The translations under genes were made by a program, and so were the position numbers. From CAYQTO01 sp964420455 (lineage in GTDB: Bacteria; Sumerlaeota; Sumerlaeia; SLMS01), in NCBI GenBank assembly GCA_964420455.1, contig CAYQTO010000008.1:1-50399 (forward strand): a DNA stretch of 50,399 nucleotides, given 5' to 3'. The notes under the pieces are model-generated. The model was not told where the DNA came from, ran no database searches, and saw only the letters and a program-made list of their open reading frames with translations. Below are positions 24,380-33,700 of the stretch, in pieces. Numbering within the stretch: position 1 is the stretch's first letter; each line of letters begins with the position of its first letter.

Positions 24380-24750
24380 TGGACACCTACCAGAAAGCCG
24401 CGCTGGCGGCTCGTCTCGCCGACGAGAAAAAGGCGGAGGACATCGTGGTCCTGGACGTCACCGGTCTGTGCAATTTCGCCGATGTGTTCCTGATCTGCAC
24501 CGGCAACAACCGCATCCAACTCCAGGCGATCAGCGACGGGATTTCCACCGGGCTGAAGGCCAGTGGGTGCAAGCCGGCAAAGGCCGATGGCGAGCGCGGG
24601 GCGAACTGGCTCGTACTCGATTTCGGAGACGTGGTGGTGCACATGATGAGCCCCGATGCCCGGGCATTTTACCGGCTCGAGAAACTTTGGGGCGACGCCC
24701 CGATCCTCGATTGGGAGGGCTCGTCGCAGGCCGCGACGACCGCTTCCTGA
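24379..24750 (+). CDS. rsfS: ribosome silencing factor RsfS
   Basis: A 123-residue protein of the RsfS/Iojap family, which binds ribosomal protein L14 and blocks subunit joining during starvation. Family motifs are in order: ALAARLADEKKAEDIVVLDV, FADVFLICTGNNRIQLQAI, GERGANWLVLDFGDVVVHMMSPDARAFYRLEKLWGDAP. The start ATG shares its first base with the yqeK stop, so the two are coupled; an in-frame ATG at 24316 lies inside yqeK and is rejected. A short hydroxyl/alanine-rich tail follows the conserved domain. Confidence 0.97.
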   Translation: MDTYQKAALAARLADEKKAEDIVVLDVTGLCNFADVFLICTGNNRIQLQAISDGISTGLKASGCKPAKADGERGANWLVLDFGDVVVHMMSPDARAFYRLEKLWGDAPILDWEGSSQAATTAS

Positions 24751-24754
24751 GCAT

Positions 24755-24794
24755 GGGAGCAGGGGCGGTGGCTCTCCGCCGCTCCTGCCTCCCC
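24755..24794 (+). terminator. G+C-rich hairpin after rsfS (possible terminator)
   Basis: GGGAGCAGGGGCGG (24755-24768) can pair with CCGCCGCTCCTGCCTCCC (24777-24794) with bulges. There is no T-tract, so it could be an inefficient or factor-assisted terminator. The rest of 24795-24955 shows only further short hairpin-forming G/C runs. Confidence 0.35.
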
Positions 24795-24955
24795 CACACG
24801 ATGGGGGCGGCGGGTCCTGCCCGGCGGGCGCCCTCCCTTCCATTCCCGTAAAGATTTCTCTTCACGACCCCGGGCACGATCCGTTAAGCTTTCGGCTTCT
24901 TGGATTAGCGGCACATTGAGACCGCCACCCCTAAACTCAGGACAATCAACAGCCC

Positions 24956-25591
24956 ATGATGAAATTCACGATCGGCGAAACGGTCATCGAGCCGACCAAT
25001 GGCATCTGCACGATGGAAGGCATGCGCCGGATGTCAGTCGACGGCCAGGAAATGACCGTCTACATTTTCCAGTCCGCCAATGCGAAGGTATACGTCCCCG
25101 CCGATCAAATCGAGAACCGCAGCATTCGCCGCCCAATGGATCGGGAGGAGGTCAAGCGGGTCCTCGCCTCCCTCAAGGTCCCCGTTTCGCCGAACCGCGA
25201 CGACGCCCGGCTCCAGTATTCCGCCTACCGCGAGACCATGAAGTCCGGCGACCCGCTCAAGATCGCCCGCCTCCTCCGCGACCTCTTCATCCTCGACCAG
25301 CAGGATGACCTGAAGGGGAAGGAGAAGGAGATCATGGAGCAGGCGAAGAAGTTCCTGACCGACGAAATTTCCTACGTCCGCCAGACGAGCAAGGCCCAGG
25401 TCACCGAGAAGATCAACGAGTCCCTCCGGCAGATGTACAAGACCAAGCAACAGAAAGACAAGGAGCGGGCAAAGAAGAGCGGGGTGGAACTGCCCCTCGG
25501 GCTGCTCGGTTATGGGGACGAGGAGGAGCCGGACGACAGCGACGAAGCGGCCGTCAAGGAGTCGAGTTCGGATTCGGACAGCGAGGAGTGA
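24956..25591 (+). CDS. CarD/CdnL-type RNA polymerase-binding regulator
   Basis: A 211-residue protein. The first ~60 residues match the CarD/CdnL/TRCF RNA polymerase-interacting domain (FTIGETVIEPTNGICTMEGMRRM, MTVYIFQSANAKVYVPADQIENRSIR). The helical DNA-contacting part follows (MDREEVKRVLASLK, YSAYRETMKSGDPLKIARLLRDLFILDQQ...). CarD stabilises open promoter complexes, especially at rRNA and housekeeping promoters. The protein is longer than the usual ~160 residues: it adds a Lys-rich helix and a strongly acidic, Ser-rich tail (EEEPDDSDEAAVKESSSDSD). The stop overlaps the GTG start of rpiA. Starts ATG-ATG at 24956/24959; either is possible. Confidence 0.92.
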   Translation: MMKFTIGETVIEPTNGICTMEGMRRMSVDGQEMTVYIFQSANAKVYVPADQIENRSIRRPMDREEVKRVLASLKVPVSPNRDDARLQYSAYRETMKSGDPLKIARLLRDLFILDQQDDLKGKEKEIMEQAKKFLTDEISYVRQTSKAQVTEKINESLRQMYKTKQQKDKERAKKSGVELPLGLLGYGDEEEPDDSDEAAVKESSSDSDSEE

Positions 25592-26301
25592 CGGCAGATC
25601 AGGAGAAACGGGCTGCCGGTTTCGAGGCTGCGGGGGAAGTCGCCGACGGAATGATCGTCGGCCTCGGGACCGGGTCCACGGCCGCCTATGCGATCGAGGC
25701 CATCGGAGAGAAGGTGGCAGCCGGGCACCTCCGCATCCGGGCCGTGTGCACGTCCCGCCGAAGCGAGGAACTCGCCCGTCGCTACGCAATCCCGATCATC
25801 GGGTGCAACCACGCCTCCGCCCCGGATATCTATATAGACGGTGCGGACCAGATCGACGCCGCCGGGCGCATGATCAAGGGGGGCGGTGGCGCCCTCCTCC
25901 GCGAGAAGATCGTCGCCTACCACTCGAAACGCCGGATCATCATCGTCGACCGCTCGAAGGTGGTCGAAAGGCTCGGGATCGGCTTTCCCCTTCCGCTCGC
26001 AGTCACTCCCTTCGCCGCCGGCTGCACCGCCCAATGGCTGGCACAGCGCCATGGCTGCGAAGCATCGCTCCGGCCCGGCATGGGCGGCCAGCCCTACCTG
26101 ACCGACGACGACAACCACATCCTCGATTGCACCTTTCCCGACGGGCTCACCGATCCTCCGGCCCTCGAGGCAACACTGGCCGATCTGCCTGGCATCGTGG
26201 AAACGGGACTGTTCCTCAATCTTTGCGACGAGGTCCTGATCGGCAGCAACGGCCACGTCGAAAGGATTCGCTATACCAGGGAGGCGTCCGTCACGCCATG
26301 A
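25588..26301 (+). CDS. rpiA: ribose-5-phosphate isomerase A
   Basis: A 237-residue RpiA, which interconverts ribose 5-phosphate and ribulose 5-phosphate in the pentose phosphate pathway. Substrate-binding GLGTGST (25-31), DGADQID (84-90) with the catalytic Asp, and KGGGGALLREK (97-107) are all present; NLCDEVLIGS is near the C-terminus. The start is GTG at 25588, overlapping the carD stop by four bases. Its own stop overlaps purQ by four bases (ATGA). Its placement before purQ fits supply of ribose phosphate to purine synthesis. Confidence 0.97.
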   Translation: MTADQEKRAAGFEAAGEVADGMIVGLGTGSTAAYAIEAIGEKVAAGHLRIRAVCTSRRSEELARRYAIPIIGCNHASAPDIYIDGADQIDAAGRMIKGGGGALLREKIVAYHSKRRIIIVDRSKVVERLGIGFPLPLAVTPFAAGCTAQWLAQRHGCEASLRPGMGGQPYLTDDDNHILDCTFPDGLTDPPALEATLADLPGIVETGLFLNLCDEVLIGSNGHVERIRYTREASVTP

Positions 26302-26975
26302 GCCTCAAGGCCGCCGTCATTACCTTCCCGGGCAGCAACTGCGACCAGGACATGCACCGCGCCGTGCGGCTCATGGGCTGGAAGCTCGAGTGCCTGTGGC
26401 ACGAATCCCGGCTCGAGTCGCCTGTGGACGTGATCTTCCTGCCGGGCGGGTTCAGCTACGGGGACTACATGCGGGCGGGGGCGCTGGCCCGCTTTTCCCC
26501 CGCGATGGAATCGGTCGCGGACCAGGTACGCCGCGGCGGTCTTGTCGTCGGGGTGTGCAACGGCTTTCAGATTCTTTGCGACGCCGGCTACCTGCCCGGC
26601 GCCCTCACCCGCAACAGCGGCCTCGCCTTCCGCTGCATCTGGACCAATCTGCGAGTCGCCTCCCCGGACACCCCCTTTACCGGCGCGCTCCGCAGGGGGG
26701 ACTCCCTTCGCATCCCCATCGCCCACGGCGAGGGGAACTACCAGATCGACGCGGACGGATTGAAGGCGCTCCGTGATCACGACCAGGTGGTGTTCGAGTA
26801 CCTGGACAATCCGAACGGTTCCGTTGGGGGCATCGCGGGGGTGTGCAACCGCGAGCGCACGGTGCTGGGGATGATGCCCCACCCCGAGCGCGCAATGGAG
26901 CCGATGCTGGGCGGGGCCGCCGGCCGGAAGGTCTTCGAGTCCATCGAGGCGTCCCTCTCGCGCGCGGGGGCGTGA
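26298..26975 (+). CDS. purQ: phosphoribosylformylglycinamidine synthase subunit PurQ
   Basis: A 225-residue class I glutamine amidotransferase that supplies ammonia to PurL in step four of purine synthesis. Visible: VITFPGSNCDQD at the N-terminus, LPGGFSYGDYMRAGA (49-63), the nucleophile C87 in VVGVCNGFQIL, IPIAHGEGNY, and the His/Glu of MMPHPERAM. Length is normal for the small, stand-alone PurQ. PurS and PurL are not in this window. Stop and next start overlap (GTGA). Confidence 0.97.
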   Translation: MSLKAAVITFPGSNCDQDMHRAVRLMGWKLECLWHESRLESPVDVIFLPGGFSYGDYMRAGALARFSPAMESVADQVRRGGLVVGVCNGFQILCDAGYLPGALTRNSGLAFRCIWTNLRVASPDTPFTGALRRGDSLRIPIAHGEGNYQIDADGLKALRDHDQVVFEYLDNPNGSVGGIAGVCNRERTVLGMMPHPERAMEPMLGGAAGRKVFESIEASLSRAGA

Positions 26976-27658
26976 CCTTGCCCGGCGTCCCCATCGAAAT
27001 CCATTGTCATTCCAGCGACCATAGCGGCGACGCGGTGACACCCGCGGTCGACATGGTTCGGCGCTACCAGGAGCTTGGATTCGGGGGCCTCGTCTTCACG
27101 GAACATGGATACACATGGCCCGAGGAGGAACTGGCCGAGTTGCGGCGTCAGGCTGACTTGCCGCAGGAGTTCTTTCTCGCGTCGGGGGTCGAGGTGCGGC
27201 TGGAGCATGAGGGGATGACGATGGGAGACGTGTTGATTTACGGATCGGGGGAGAAGTTTGACGCGCGCGAGCCGGCGCTGGACGTCTTTCGGCGCCTTGG
27301 TCCCGGGGCCTGGCTGGTGGCGGCACATCCGGGGGTTCCTCGGGGAGGGCTGGAGCAGCGCATCGGCGATTATCCGGTTTTGGCGGCGGAGGTCTGGAAC
27401 GCGCGCTACGGGGAGCGGGCAAGCGAGGCGGCGGAGCGGCTGGCGGAGGAGTTCGGGCTTCCGGGAGTCGGCGGGTCCGATGCCCACAAGCTCGAGGAGG
27501 CGGGGCGCGGCGGAACCCTCGTTCCCCGGGTGCCCGAGTCCCTCGCAGACCTGCGGGCGATGATTGCCGAGGGCGAAGCCCGGCCCTACCGGGGGCGTGA
27601 CGAATCGCCGTCGCCTCCGGCCTTTCTGTCGTGGCTGTTTGGCAGGCGCCGGGACTGA
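26972..27658 (+). CDS. PHP-domain metal-dependent hydrolase
   Basis: A 228-residue PHP-domain protein. Metal ligands are visible in EIHCHSSDHSGD (H11, H13), VFTEHGY, ASGVEVRL, VAAHPG and GVGGSDAHKLEEAG. These are the conserved positions of PHP phosphoesterases such as histidinol phosphatase-like or RNase AM-like enzymes. A short hydrophobic C-terminus (PPAFLSWLFGRRRD) could touch the membrane. It starts at a GTG overlapping the purQ stop, so is the last gene of the carD-rpiA-purQ operon. The final 73 bases are antisense to the end of the acpH-like gene. Substrate unknown. Confidence 0.88.
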   Translation: MTLPGVPIEIHCHSSDHSGDAVTPAVDMVRRYQELGFGGLVFTEHGYTWPEEELAELRRQADLPQEFFLASGVEVRLEHEGMTMGDVLIYGSGEKFDAREPALDVFRRLGPGAWLVAAHPGVPRGGLEQRIGDYPVLAAEVWNARYGERASEAAERLAEEFGLPGVGGSDAHKLEEAGRGGTLVPRVPESLADLRAMIAEGEARPYRGRDESPSPPAFLSWLFGRRRD

Positions 27659-28233
27659 CCGGCAAGGCGGCTCGCCTCCGGCACGACGTCCCGCCAGAAC
27701 TCCCCGAAATCCCCCTGGAAACCCTCCTCCGCGTTGGTGAAGTCCTCGACGGCGTTCCACAGGCAGGGACGGCGGCGGAGCTGGAGCGAGACGCGCCGGA
27801 GCGCCTGGCGGACACCGGCGGTGGTTGTATAGCTGTAAAGACGATCGTCGCAGATGAGTCGCTCCAGGCGGCAGGCCTCGCGGGTGGGGAGCCGTGGAGC
27901 CGTCCGGCGGAGGCTGACGTAGCGGGCGTCGAGCCACGGACGGAGTTCGCTCCCGGTGGTGCCGGCGAATCCCCGGGCGAGCAGGTGGTCGTAAAGGACA
28001 TCGACGAGAATGGCGGAATAAAGGCCCCAGCGGCCGCGAAGGCGGGCGGTGCTCCGGCGGACGGCGGGATGGTGGTCCGTATAGACGTCGAGGGCACGAT
28101 GCATGACGACGCCGGCCTGGACAGCGGGGGGGAGTTCGGCGAGGCGGCGGCCCTTGATCCAGTCGGCGATCAGGTTGCCCGCCTGGAGGTCCGTGTCGGG
28201 CCCGGCGAGGGCGAGGTGCGCCAGGAAGTTCAC
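27586..28233 (-). CDS. ACP phosphodiesterase-like protein (AcpH/DUF479)
   Basis: A 215-residue protein of the AcpH family, which removes the phosphopantetheine arm from acyl carrier protein. Family marks are MNFLAHLALAGPDTDLQAGNLIADWIKG, VVMHRALDVYTDHHPAVRRS and AILVDVLYDHLLARGF. The C-terminal 40 residues, Arg- and Ser-rich (EASRLAGQSRRLPNSHDRKAGG...), go beyond the usual 190-residue length and lie partly in the overlap with the convergent PHP gene. It follows gatB by 13 bases and probably shares its transcript. Confidence 0.9.
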   Translation of the reverse strand: MNFLAHLALAGPDTDLQAGNLIADWIKGRRLAELPPAVQAGVVMHRALDVYTDHHPAVRRSTARLRGRWGLYSAILVDVLYDHLLARGFAGTTGSELRPWLDARYVSLRRTAPRLPTREACRLERLICDDRLYSYTTTAGVRQALRRVSLQLRRRPCLWNAVEDFTNAEEGFQGDFGEFWRDVVPEASRLAGQSRRLPNSHDRKAGGDGDSSRPR

Positions 28234-28246
28234 CGCACCGTCGCCA

Positions 28247-29695
28247 TCAGTCGTCCAGGCCGGCCTTGCGGCGAATCATCGGTGTCACCACGGCGGGGTT
28301 CGCCTTCCCCTTCGTGCGCTTCATGATCTGGCCCATCAGCGCGCCGATCGCCTTCTCCTTCCCGTTGCGCAGGTCCTCGACCACCTTGGGCATGGCGGCC
28401 AGCACCTCGTCGACGACGGGTTCGAGGCTGCTGTCGTCGAGCGGCTTGAGGCCCTTCTCCTCCACAATGGCCCCGGGGGCCTTCCCGGTCCCGACCATTT
28501 CGGGGAACACCTGTTTGGCGATCTTGCCGGTGATCGTTCCGTTGTCGATGAGGTTGACGAGCTCCGCCAAGTGCCCGGCGGGAACGGGAAAATCCGCCAG
28601 CGTCGTGTCCTCCGGTTGCTTGCGGAGCCAGGACAGCGCCTCGGTCATGATCCAGTTCGAGATGCCCTTGGGGTTGGTGTGGGTGGCGAGGGCAGCCTCG
28701 AAGTAGTTGGCCGTGTGGGGGTGGGCGGTGAGGACGCCCGCGTCGTATTCGGGGAGGTGATAGTCGCGGAGGAAGCGCTCGCGCCGGGCGATCGGGAGCT
28801 CGGGGAGGGAGACGGAAACCTCCTCGCGGAGGTCCCGTGTGATGGAAACGTCGAGGAGGTCCGGATCGGGAAAGTAGCGGTAATCCTGGGCGCCTTCCTT
28901 CGTCCGCATGGCGCGTGTTTCCCCCCGGGCCTCGTCCCAGAGGCGGGTCTCGCTCGCCACGCGTCCCCCTCCATCGAGGACCTCGCTTTGCCGCTCGTAC
29001 TCGGCGTCTATACACTTCATCACCGTCTGGATCGAGTTGAGGTTCTTCACCTCGACCTTCTGGCCGAACTCGGTGCTGCCTTCGGGACGCAGCGACATGT
29101 TGAGCTCGAACCGCAGGCTGCCTTCCTGCATCTTGCAGTCCGACACGTCGAGATACTGGAGGAAGGCGCGCATGCCGTTCATGAACGCGAGGGCCTCCTC
29201 GCGGGTGCGGATGTCCGGACGGGTGACGATTTCCAGGAGGGGGGTTCCGGCGCGGTTGAGGTCGACCAGCGAGTAGTCGATTGCGGCGCCCTCGGGATGG
29301 AGGTTCTTGCCGGCGTCCTCCTCGAGATGGATGTTGTCCATCCCGATGCGGCGGCGGGCCCCGTCCTCGAGCTCAATTTCCAGGAAGCCCCCCGTGCCGA
29401 GGAACATGTCGTTCTGGCTGATCTGGTAGTTCTTGGGCAGGTCCGGGTAGTAGTAGTTCTTGCGGTCGAAGGCGATGACGTCGGGGACATCGCAGTGGAG
29501 GGCGAGGGCGACCTTGAGGGCGAGCCGGAGGGCCTCGCGGTTGAGCACCGGCAGGGTGCCGGGCATGCCGAGGCAGACCGGGCACACGGCGGTGTTCGGA
29601 GGGGCACCGAAGACCACCGGGCACCCGCACCAGACTTTGGTCCGGGTCTTGAGTTCCGTGTGGACTTCGAAGCCAATGACAATTTCGTAGGACAT
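28247..29695 (-). CDS. gatB: Asp-tRNA(Asn)/Glu-tRNA(Gln) amidotransferase subunit B
   Basis: A 482-residue GatB, the subunit that binds and activates misacylated tRNA in the GatCAB complex. Visible: IGFEVHTELKTRTKVWCGC with zinc ligands C23, C25, C38 and C41 (AVCPVCLGMPG); then FDRKNYYYPDLPKNYQISQ, LEEDAGKNLHPEG, DLNRAGTPLLEIVT, EVKNLNS and DYRYFPDPDLL. The C-terminal tRNA-binding YqeY-like domain ends MGQIMKRTKGKANP. The start at 29695 matches the family N-terminus; the much longer open frame upstream is antisense to the next gene. gatA and gatC are elsewhere. One copy of the GTCTATAC motif (29006) forces an ATA codon here. Confidence 0.98.
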   Translation of the reverse strand: MSYEIVIGFEVHTELKTRTKVWCGCPVVFGAPPNTAVCPVCLGMPGTLPVLNREALRLALKVALALHCDVPDVIAFDRKNYYYPDLPKNYQISQNDMFLGTGGFLEIELEDGARRRIGMDNIHLEEDAGKNLHPEGAAIDYSLVDLNRAGTPLLEIVTRPDIRTREEALAFMNGMRAFLQYLDVSDCKMQEGSLRFELNMSLRPEGSTEFGQKVEVKNLNSIQTVMKCIDAEYERQSEVLDGGGRVASETRLWDEARGETRAMRTKEGAQDYRYFPDPDLLDVSITRDLREEVSVSLPELPIARRERFLRDYHLPEYDAGVLTAHPHTANYFEAALATHTNPKGISNWIMTEALSWLRKQPEDTTLADFPVPAGHLAELVNLIDNGTITGKIAKQVFPEMVGTGKAPGAIVEEKGLKPLDDSSLEPVVDEVLAAMPKVVEDLRNGKEKAIGALMGQIMKRTKGKANPAVVTPMIRRKAGLDD

Positions 29696-29821
29696 GGGAG
29701 GAAGTGGCCCGGTTGCGGGACGATTCAAGGATGGATGGGGCAAGGTCTGGCGGTGGGCCCGGGGCGTCAAACGGGAAGCCGCGCCGCTTGACCGTGAAGG
29801 ACCGCCCGCTACGGTTACCGC

Positions 29822-30694
29822 ATGAATTGGGACGAGACACGATTGACGGAGTTTCGGCGGAGCACGCGGCGTGCGCTGCCACTTGAGATGGATGTCGTTG
29901 GATCGCTTGCCCGGGGATTCCGGGTTGAGCGGGCGGAAGTGGTGGCGCTGCTTCGGGAGATGTTCGAGAGGGGGGAACTCGTTGGCGTGCTGGCGGAGCC
30001 GAACCCGGTGCTGGAGAGGGCCGTCGAGCGGCGACGGCAGGGGGAGGAGCCCGCCGCCGGGTGGACGCCCCGGTGGGTGGCCCGGGACCCCGACGGGGCA
30101 GTCCTTCGCAGTGAACTGCGTTTCACCGAGGGCGAGGGTCGCGGCGCGACCTTTCTCAAGTGTGGCCTTCCCTGCAGCGAGGCCGACGCCCTGTCGTCCT
30201 TCGGTGACCGCACCTATCTGGTGGGGGAAACGCGGGAGCGGCTGACGCCGGTGGACGAGGGGGCGGCCACCTTCGGCCAACGGCTCTTCTCACCCGTCGC
30301 CTTCGATCCCGGGGAAAACCTCTGGGAGCAACTGGCACTGGATGGCGCGGGCGAGTCGGCCCGCCGGTGCGCCAAGGAGTTGCTTGTGGCGCGGCTGTGG
30401 CGGAGAATCGGATTGTGGCACTCTCTGGCGCCCTGGCGAGGGTGTGGGCTCGCCCGCTGGGATTTCACTCCCCTGAAAGGGAAGGAAGGAGCGGCGGGGC
30501 GGGCCTTGGCGGCGCTCCAGGCCACCGGGGATGTGGTGGCGCGATCGGACCCGGAGAAGGGCCAGGTCGTCCTCGAGGCGATTTTTCTCGCCCGCGAGGA
30601 GGGCGGCGGCGAGCGTGCCGTCCGCGAGGTGGCCCGCCAATGGGAGCTCCAGCCGGAACGCTGGCAACCCCTCGTCTTCGACTTTCCCGGCTAG
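29822..30694 (+). CDS. hypothetical protein (290 aa), possibly with winged-helix N-terminus
   Basis: I do not recognise this protein. The first 60 residues (VVGSLARGFRVERAEVVALLREMFERGELVGVL) look like a winged-helix segment. The middle has beta-rich, Gly-rich sequence and the end is helical (ERAVREVARQWELQPERW). There is no signal peptide, membrane helix or catalytic motif. It is the first gene on the + strand after gatB (126-base divergent gap) and ends six bases before the start of the 1819-residue AsmA-like gene, so the two are probably co-transcribed and coupled. Codon pattern is like its neighbours. Confidence 0.75.
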   Translation: MNWDETRLTEFRRSTRRALPLEMDVVGSLARGFRVERAEVVALLREMFERGELVGVLAEPNPVLERAVERRRQGEEPAAGWTPRWVARDPDGAVLRSELRFTEGEGRGATFLKCGLPCSEADALSSFGDRTYLVGETRERLTPVDEGAATFGQRLFSPVAFDPGENLWEQLALDGAGESARRCAKELLVARLWRRIGLWHSLAPWRGCGLARWDFTPLKGKEGAAGRALAALQATGDVVARSDPEKGQVVLEAIFLAREEGGGERAVREVARQWELQPERWQPLVFDFPG

Positions 30695-30700
30695 GCAACC

Positions 30701-33700
30701 ATGGGATCCTTCGGCGACAAACCCCATTCCAGCCTCAAGCCGCGCCGGCTTGTCCGTCGCCTGTTGACTCTTCTGGCCCTCGTTGTGGGGGGAGTCGCCC
30801 TCACCGCCATGGCCGGCATGCTGGCCTTCAAGTCCGAGGCGTTCTGGCGCAGCCAGATCTTCGGCGCCGTGTTCGGTCCCTACTGGGACACCTCCATCAG
30901 CTGGGAGAAGTTCGAAAGCCATGCCTTCCCTCCGGGGATCACGATCACCGGCTTGTCGATTCATGAACCAAACGCGCCCGAGCAGTATCTGTTGCGCGCA
31001 ACCCGACTGGATTTCCGCGGGGGGCTTGATACGCGCCCCGGCTACATCGATCTCCAACGGCTCGAGATGGAGGACCTCTCGGTTCGCTACGTCCTCCACG
31101 GCGACGACGACTCAAACCTCTCGCGGGTCCTCAACCGCGTGTTCGAGGGGCGCAACCCCCTCGATTCCAGCCCCCGGATTCCCGATCCCGAACAATGGCT
31201 TTGGACGGTCGATACGGACGATTTCGAGGTGGATGGCTTCGCCTATGCGTTCGAGGACCGGCGTCCCTCGGGTGACCCGATCGTCTACCGCTACGAGTCG
31301 CAAGGCCCCGCCCGGGTCTTTTCAGGCCCCGAGGACGGAGACCATCCCCGGCGCCTGACCGACTACTTCGCCCTCGAGTCTTTTGGCGAGTTCACCGTGC
31401 GGCGGGGCGAGGTGCTCGCCTCGGCCACCGGCAACCTGTCTGTGGAAGTTCCCCGCTTCGCCGATTACCCCCAAACAACCCTGGAACTGAACGCCCGCCT
31501 TCATCCGCCCCGGGGAGAATCCCGCTTCTCGGTTACGGCAACGCTGCCTCTCGAGCGAAGCGCGGTCCGCCTCAAGGCGATCCCCCTCGAGAACATCGAG
31601 GCGGACCTGATGGCGGCAGCCGGGACACCTCCCATCTTCACCCTGCGCGAGGGCACACTCGATCCGCTCACCGGCGAGATCCGCGGGGCCTACTATCTGG
31701 GGACGGAAAGCGACGTGCTCTGGCGAAGCCTCGGGGCCTTCATCGCGCCGGAAGGTCTCCGCACGCTCGAGGACAGGCTCGCACCCTTGCCCCTTGGCGA
31801 GGACCCCGTCCGTCTCGAGACCAGCGGGCGGCTCGCTGGCGAGGGCATCCTCCAGTATGCGATCGTCGACGAGGCGGAACGGCTCCCGCTGAATCTCGAC
31901 ACCACCGGGCGCCTCGACGTGGAGGGATTCCGCCTCGGGGCCCTGGACGCGCTTGGCCGGTTCGTTCGCGAACCTGGCATCGCGCCCAACGCCCCTCTGC
32001 CCCTCGACATTGGCCTCGAGTGGTTTCTTGACGTCGAGGAGCGCGGCGGGTCCGGAGCCTTGCGGCTCGCCGCGACCGCCCGCCCCTCCGGGATCGAAGG
32101 CGTGACCGTGCGCACCTCCATCGCCGATCCCGCCAACCCCGACAGACCGATCACCTTCAACCCCTTCGTCGACCGCGGCCCCCAGCAGTTCCTTACGGTA
32201 ATTCAGCGTCAGCTCGCCACCTTGCCAGTCTATACACGCGTGACCTCCTGGGAGGCCTTCCTCGGGGCAACGGAGACATACCTCTTTGGACTGCTCGATG
32301 CGATCGGCTACCTTGGCATGGAAGATATGTCGATCCGCCAGGAGATCGAGCTCGGCGGGGACGAGGCCCTGGGAAACTTCCTCCGGCCGATTCTTGGCGA
32401 CGTGACCTCCGCCGAGTCCGGGTTCCTTCGCGTTGGCGCCCAGATCGCCGAGGCCACAGGCGAGGCGGTCTGGCTGGTGGAACTGGACCTGCGGGGCGTG
32501 GAGCTCGGCGGGCTTGAAGGTCCGATCGATTTCGAAGGCCGCGTGCGGCTTGCCCGCGAGGGTTCGCGGGTCCGCGCGGAGGAAATGCGGCTGGAACTGG
32601 GCCGCCGCCAATCGGATGGCCGCCCGCCGTGGACCATGCGCCTGGTCGCACGCGGGGGAAGCGACGACGCGGAGGAACCGGCGAACTTTGTGGATTTCGA
32701 CTCGGGGCGCCTTCGCTTTGACCTCGAGCTCACCTCCGTTCGCCGGGAGCTCCTCGAGGTGCTCGAGCGGCTCCAAAGCTTCCGCATCGCGGACGGGCTC
32801 GCGCAGCCGGTCTCCAGGCGCCTGCTGGACCGGCTGGGACTGCGGCCGGGCGATCCCGCCGCCACGACGCAGATGCGCGCCCGCCTGCGCGGCGGGTTCG
32901 ACGACCACATCCGCATCGCCGCCGAGATCGAGGCGACGGAGCTCCCGCTGGCGCCGATCCTCGAGGGAGCCGGCCGCCCCGGTGGGGCTCCCCCCACCGT
33001 CAGCGTTCGCTGGGACCAGCAAATTGTCCTCGATCCGGAATCTGGGCGGGTCGCTATCGACCGCATCAACGCCGCTCTCTTCGCGGATGCTGGCTCAACG
33101 ACACCGGTGCTGCAGTTTCGCTTCGACCCGGAGGACCTCGTCCGTCTGGACCTTCCGCGCCTCGAGGAGTTGCTGCGGGCGGAGGCGGCACAGCTCTCCG
33201 CCGGCGGTCACGCAAACCCGCGCCCGCTCCCCGTGCTCGTCGCCGGATTCCTCGGTCGCATCGCGGCGGTCGGGGGAACGCTCCGCGAGGGCGAGGCAGC
33301 CGTACATCTTTCTATACATCAGTTCGACCTCGCGCCCCACCGGGGATTCCTATCGGAACGGGGCATTCCCATCGTTGGCGGCCACCTTTCGGCAGACCTT
33401 CGGATCGACCTTGTGGGCGAGGGGCGCGACCCGCGTCTCGGCGGGGTTGGCACCCTGCGTGTGGAGCGCCTCGCCTTGGCCGGCCTCGACGAGCCCGTGC
33501 GGGAGCTCACGTCGGATTTCACCTTCGAGGACCGCGATGGCTTCCTCCATGTCCGCGGCCTCGCCAGCACCCTGACCCTGGGACCCGACGAAGGGCCGGT
33601 TGCGGTTTCCTGCGCCATCGGCTTTCATCCGGCGACCGGAGAGGAAAAGTGGACCCTGCGGATCGATCCAGCAACCGAGGGCGCTCTGTCGGTGCTGGCC

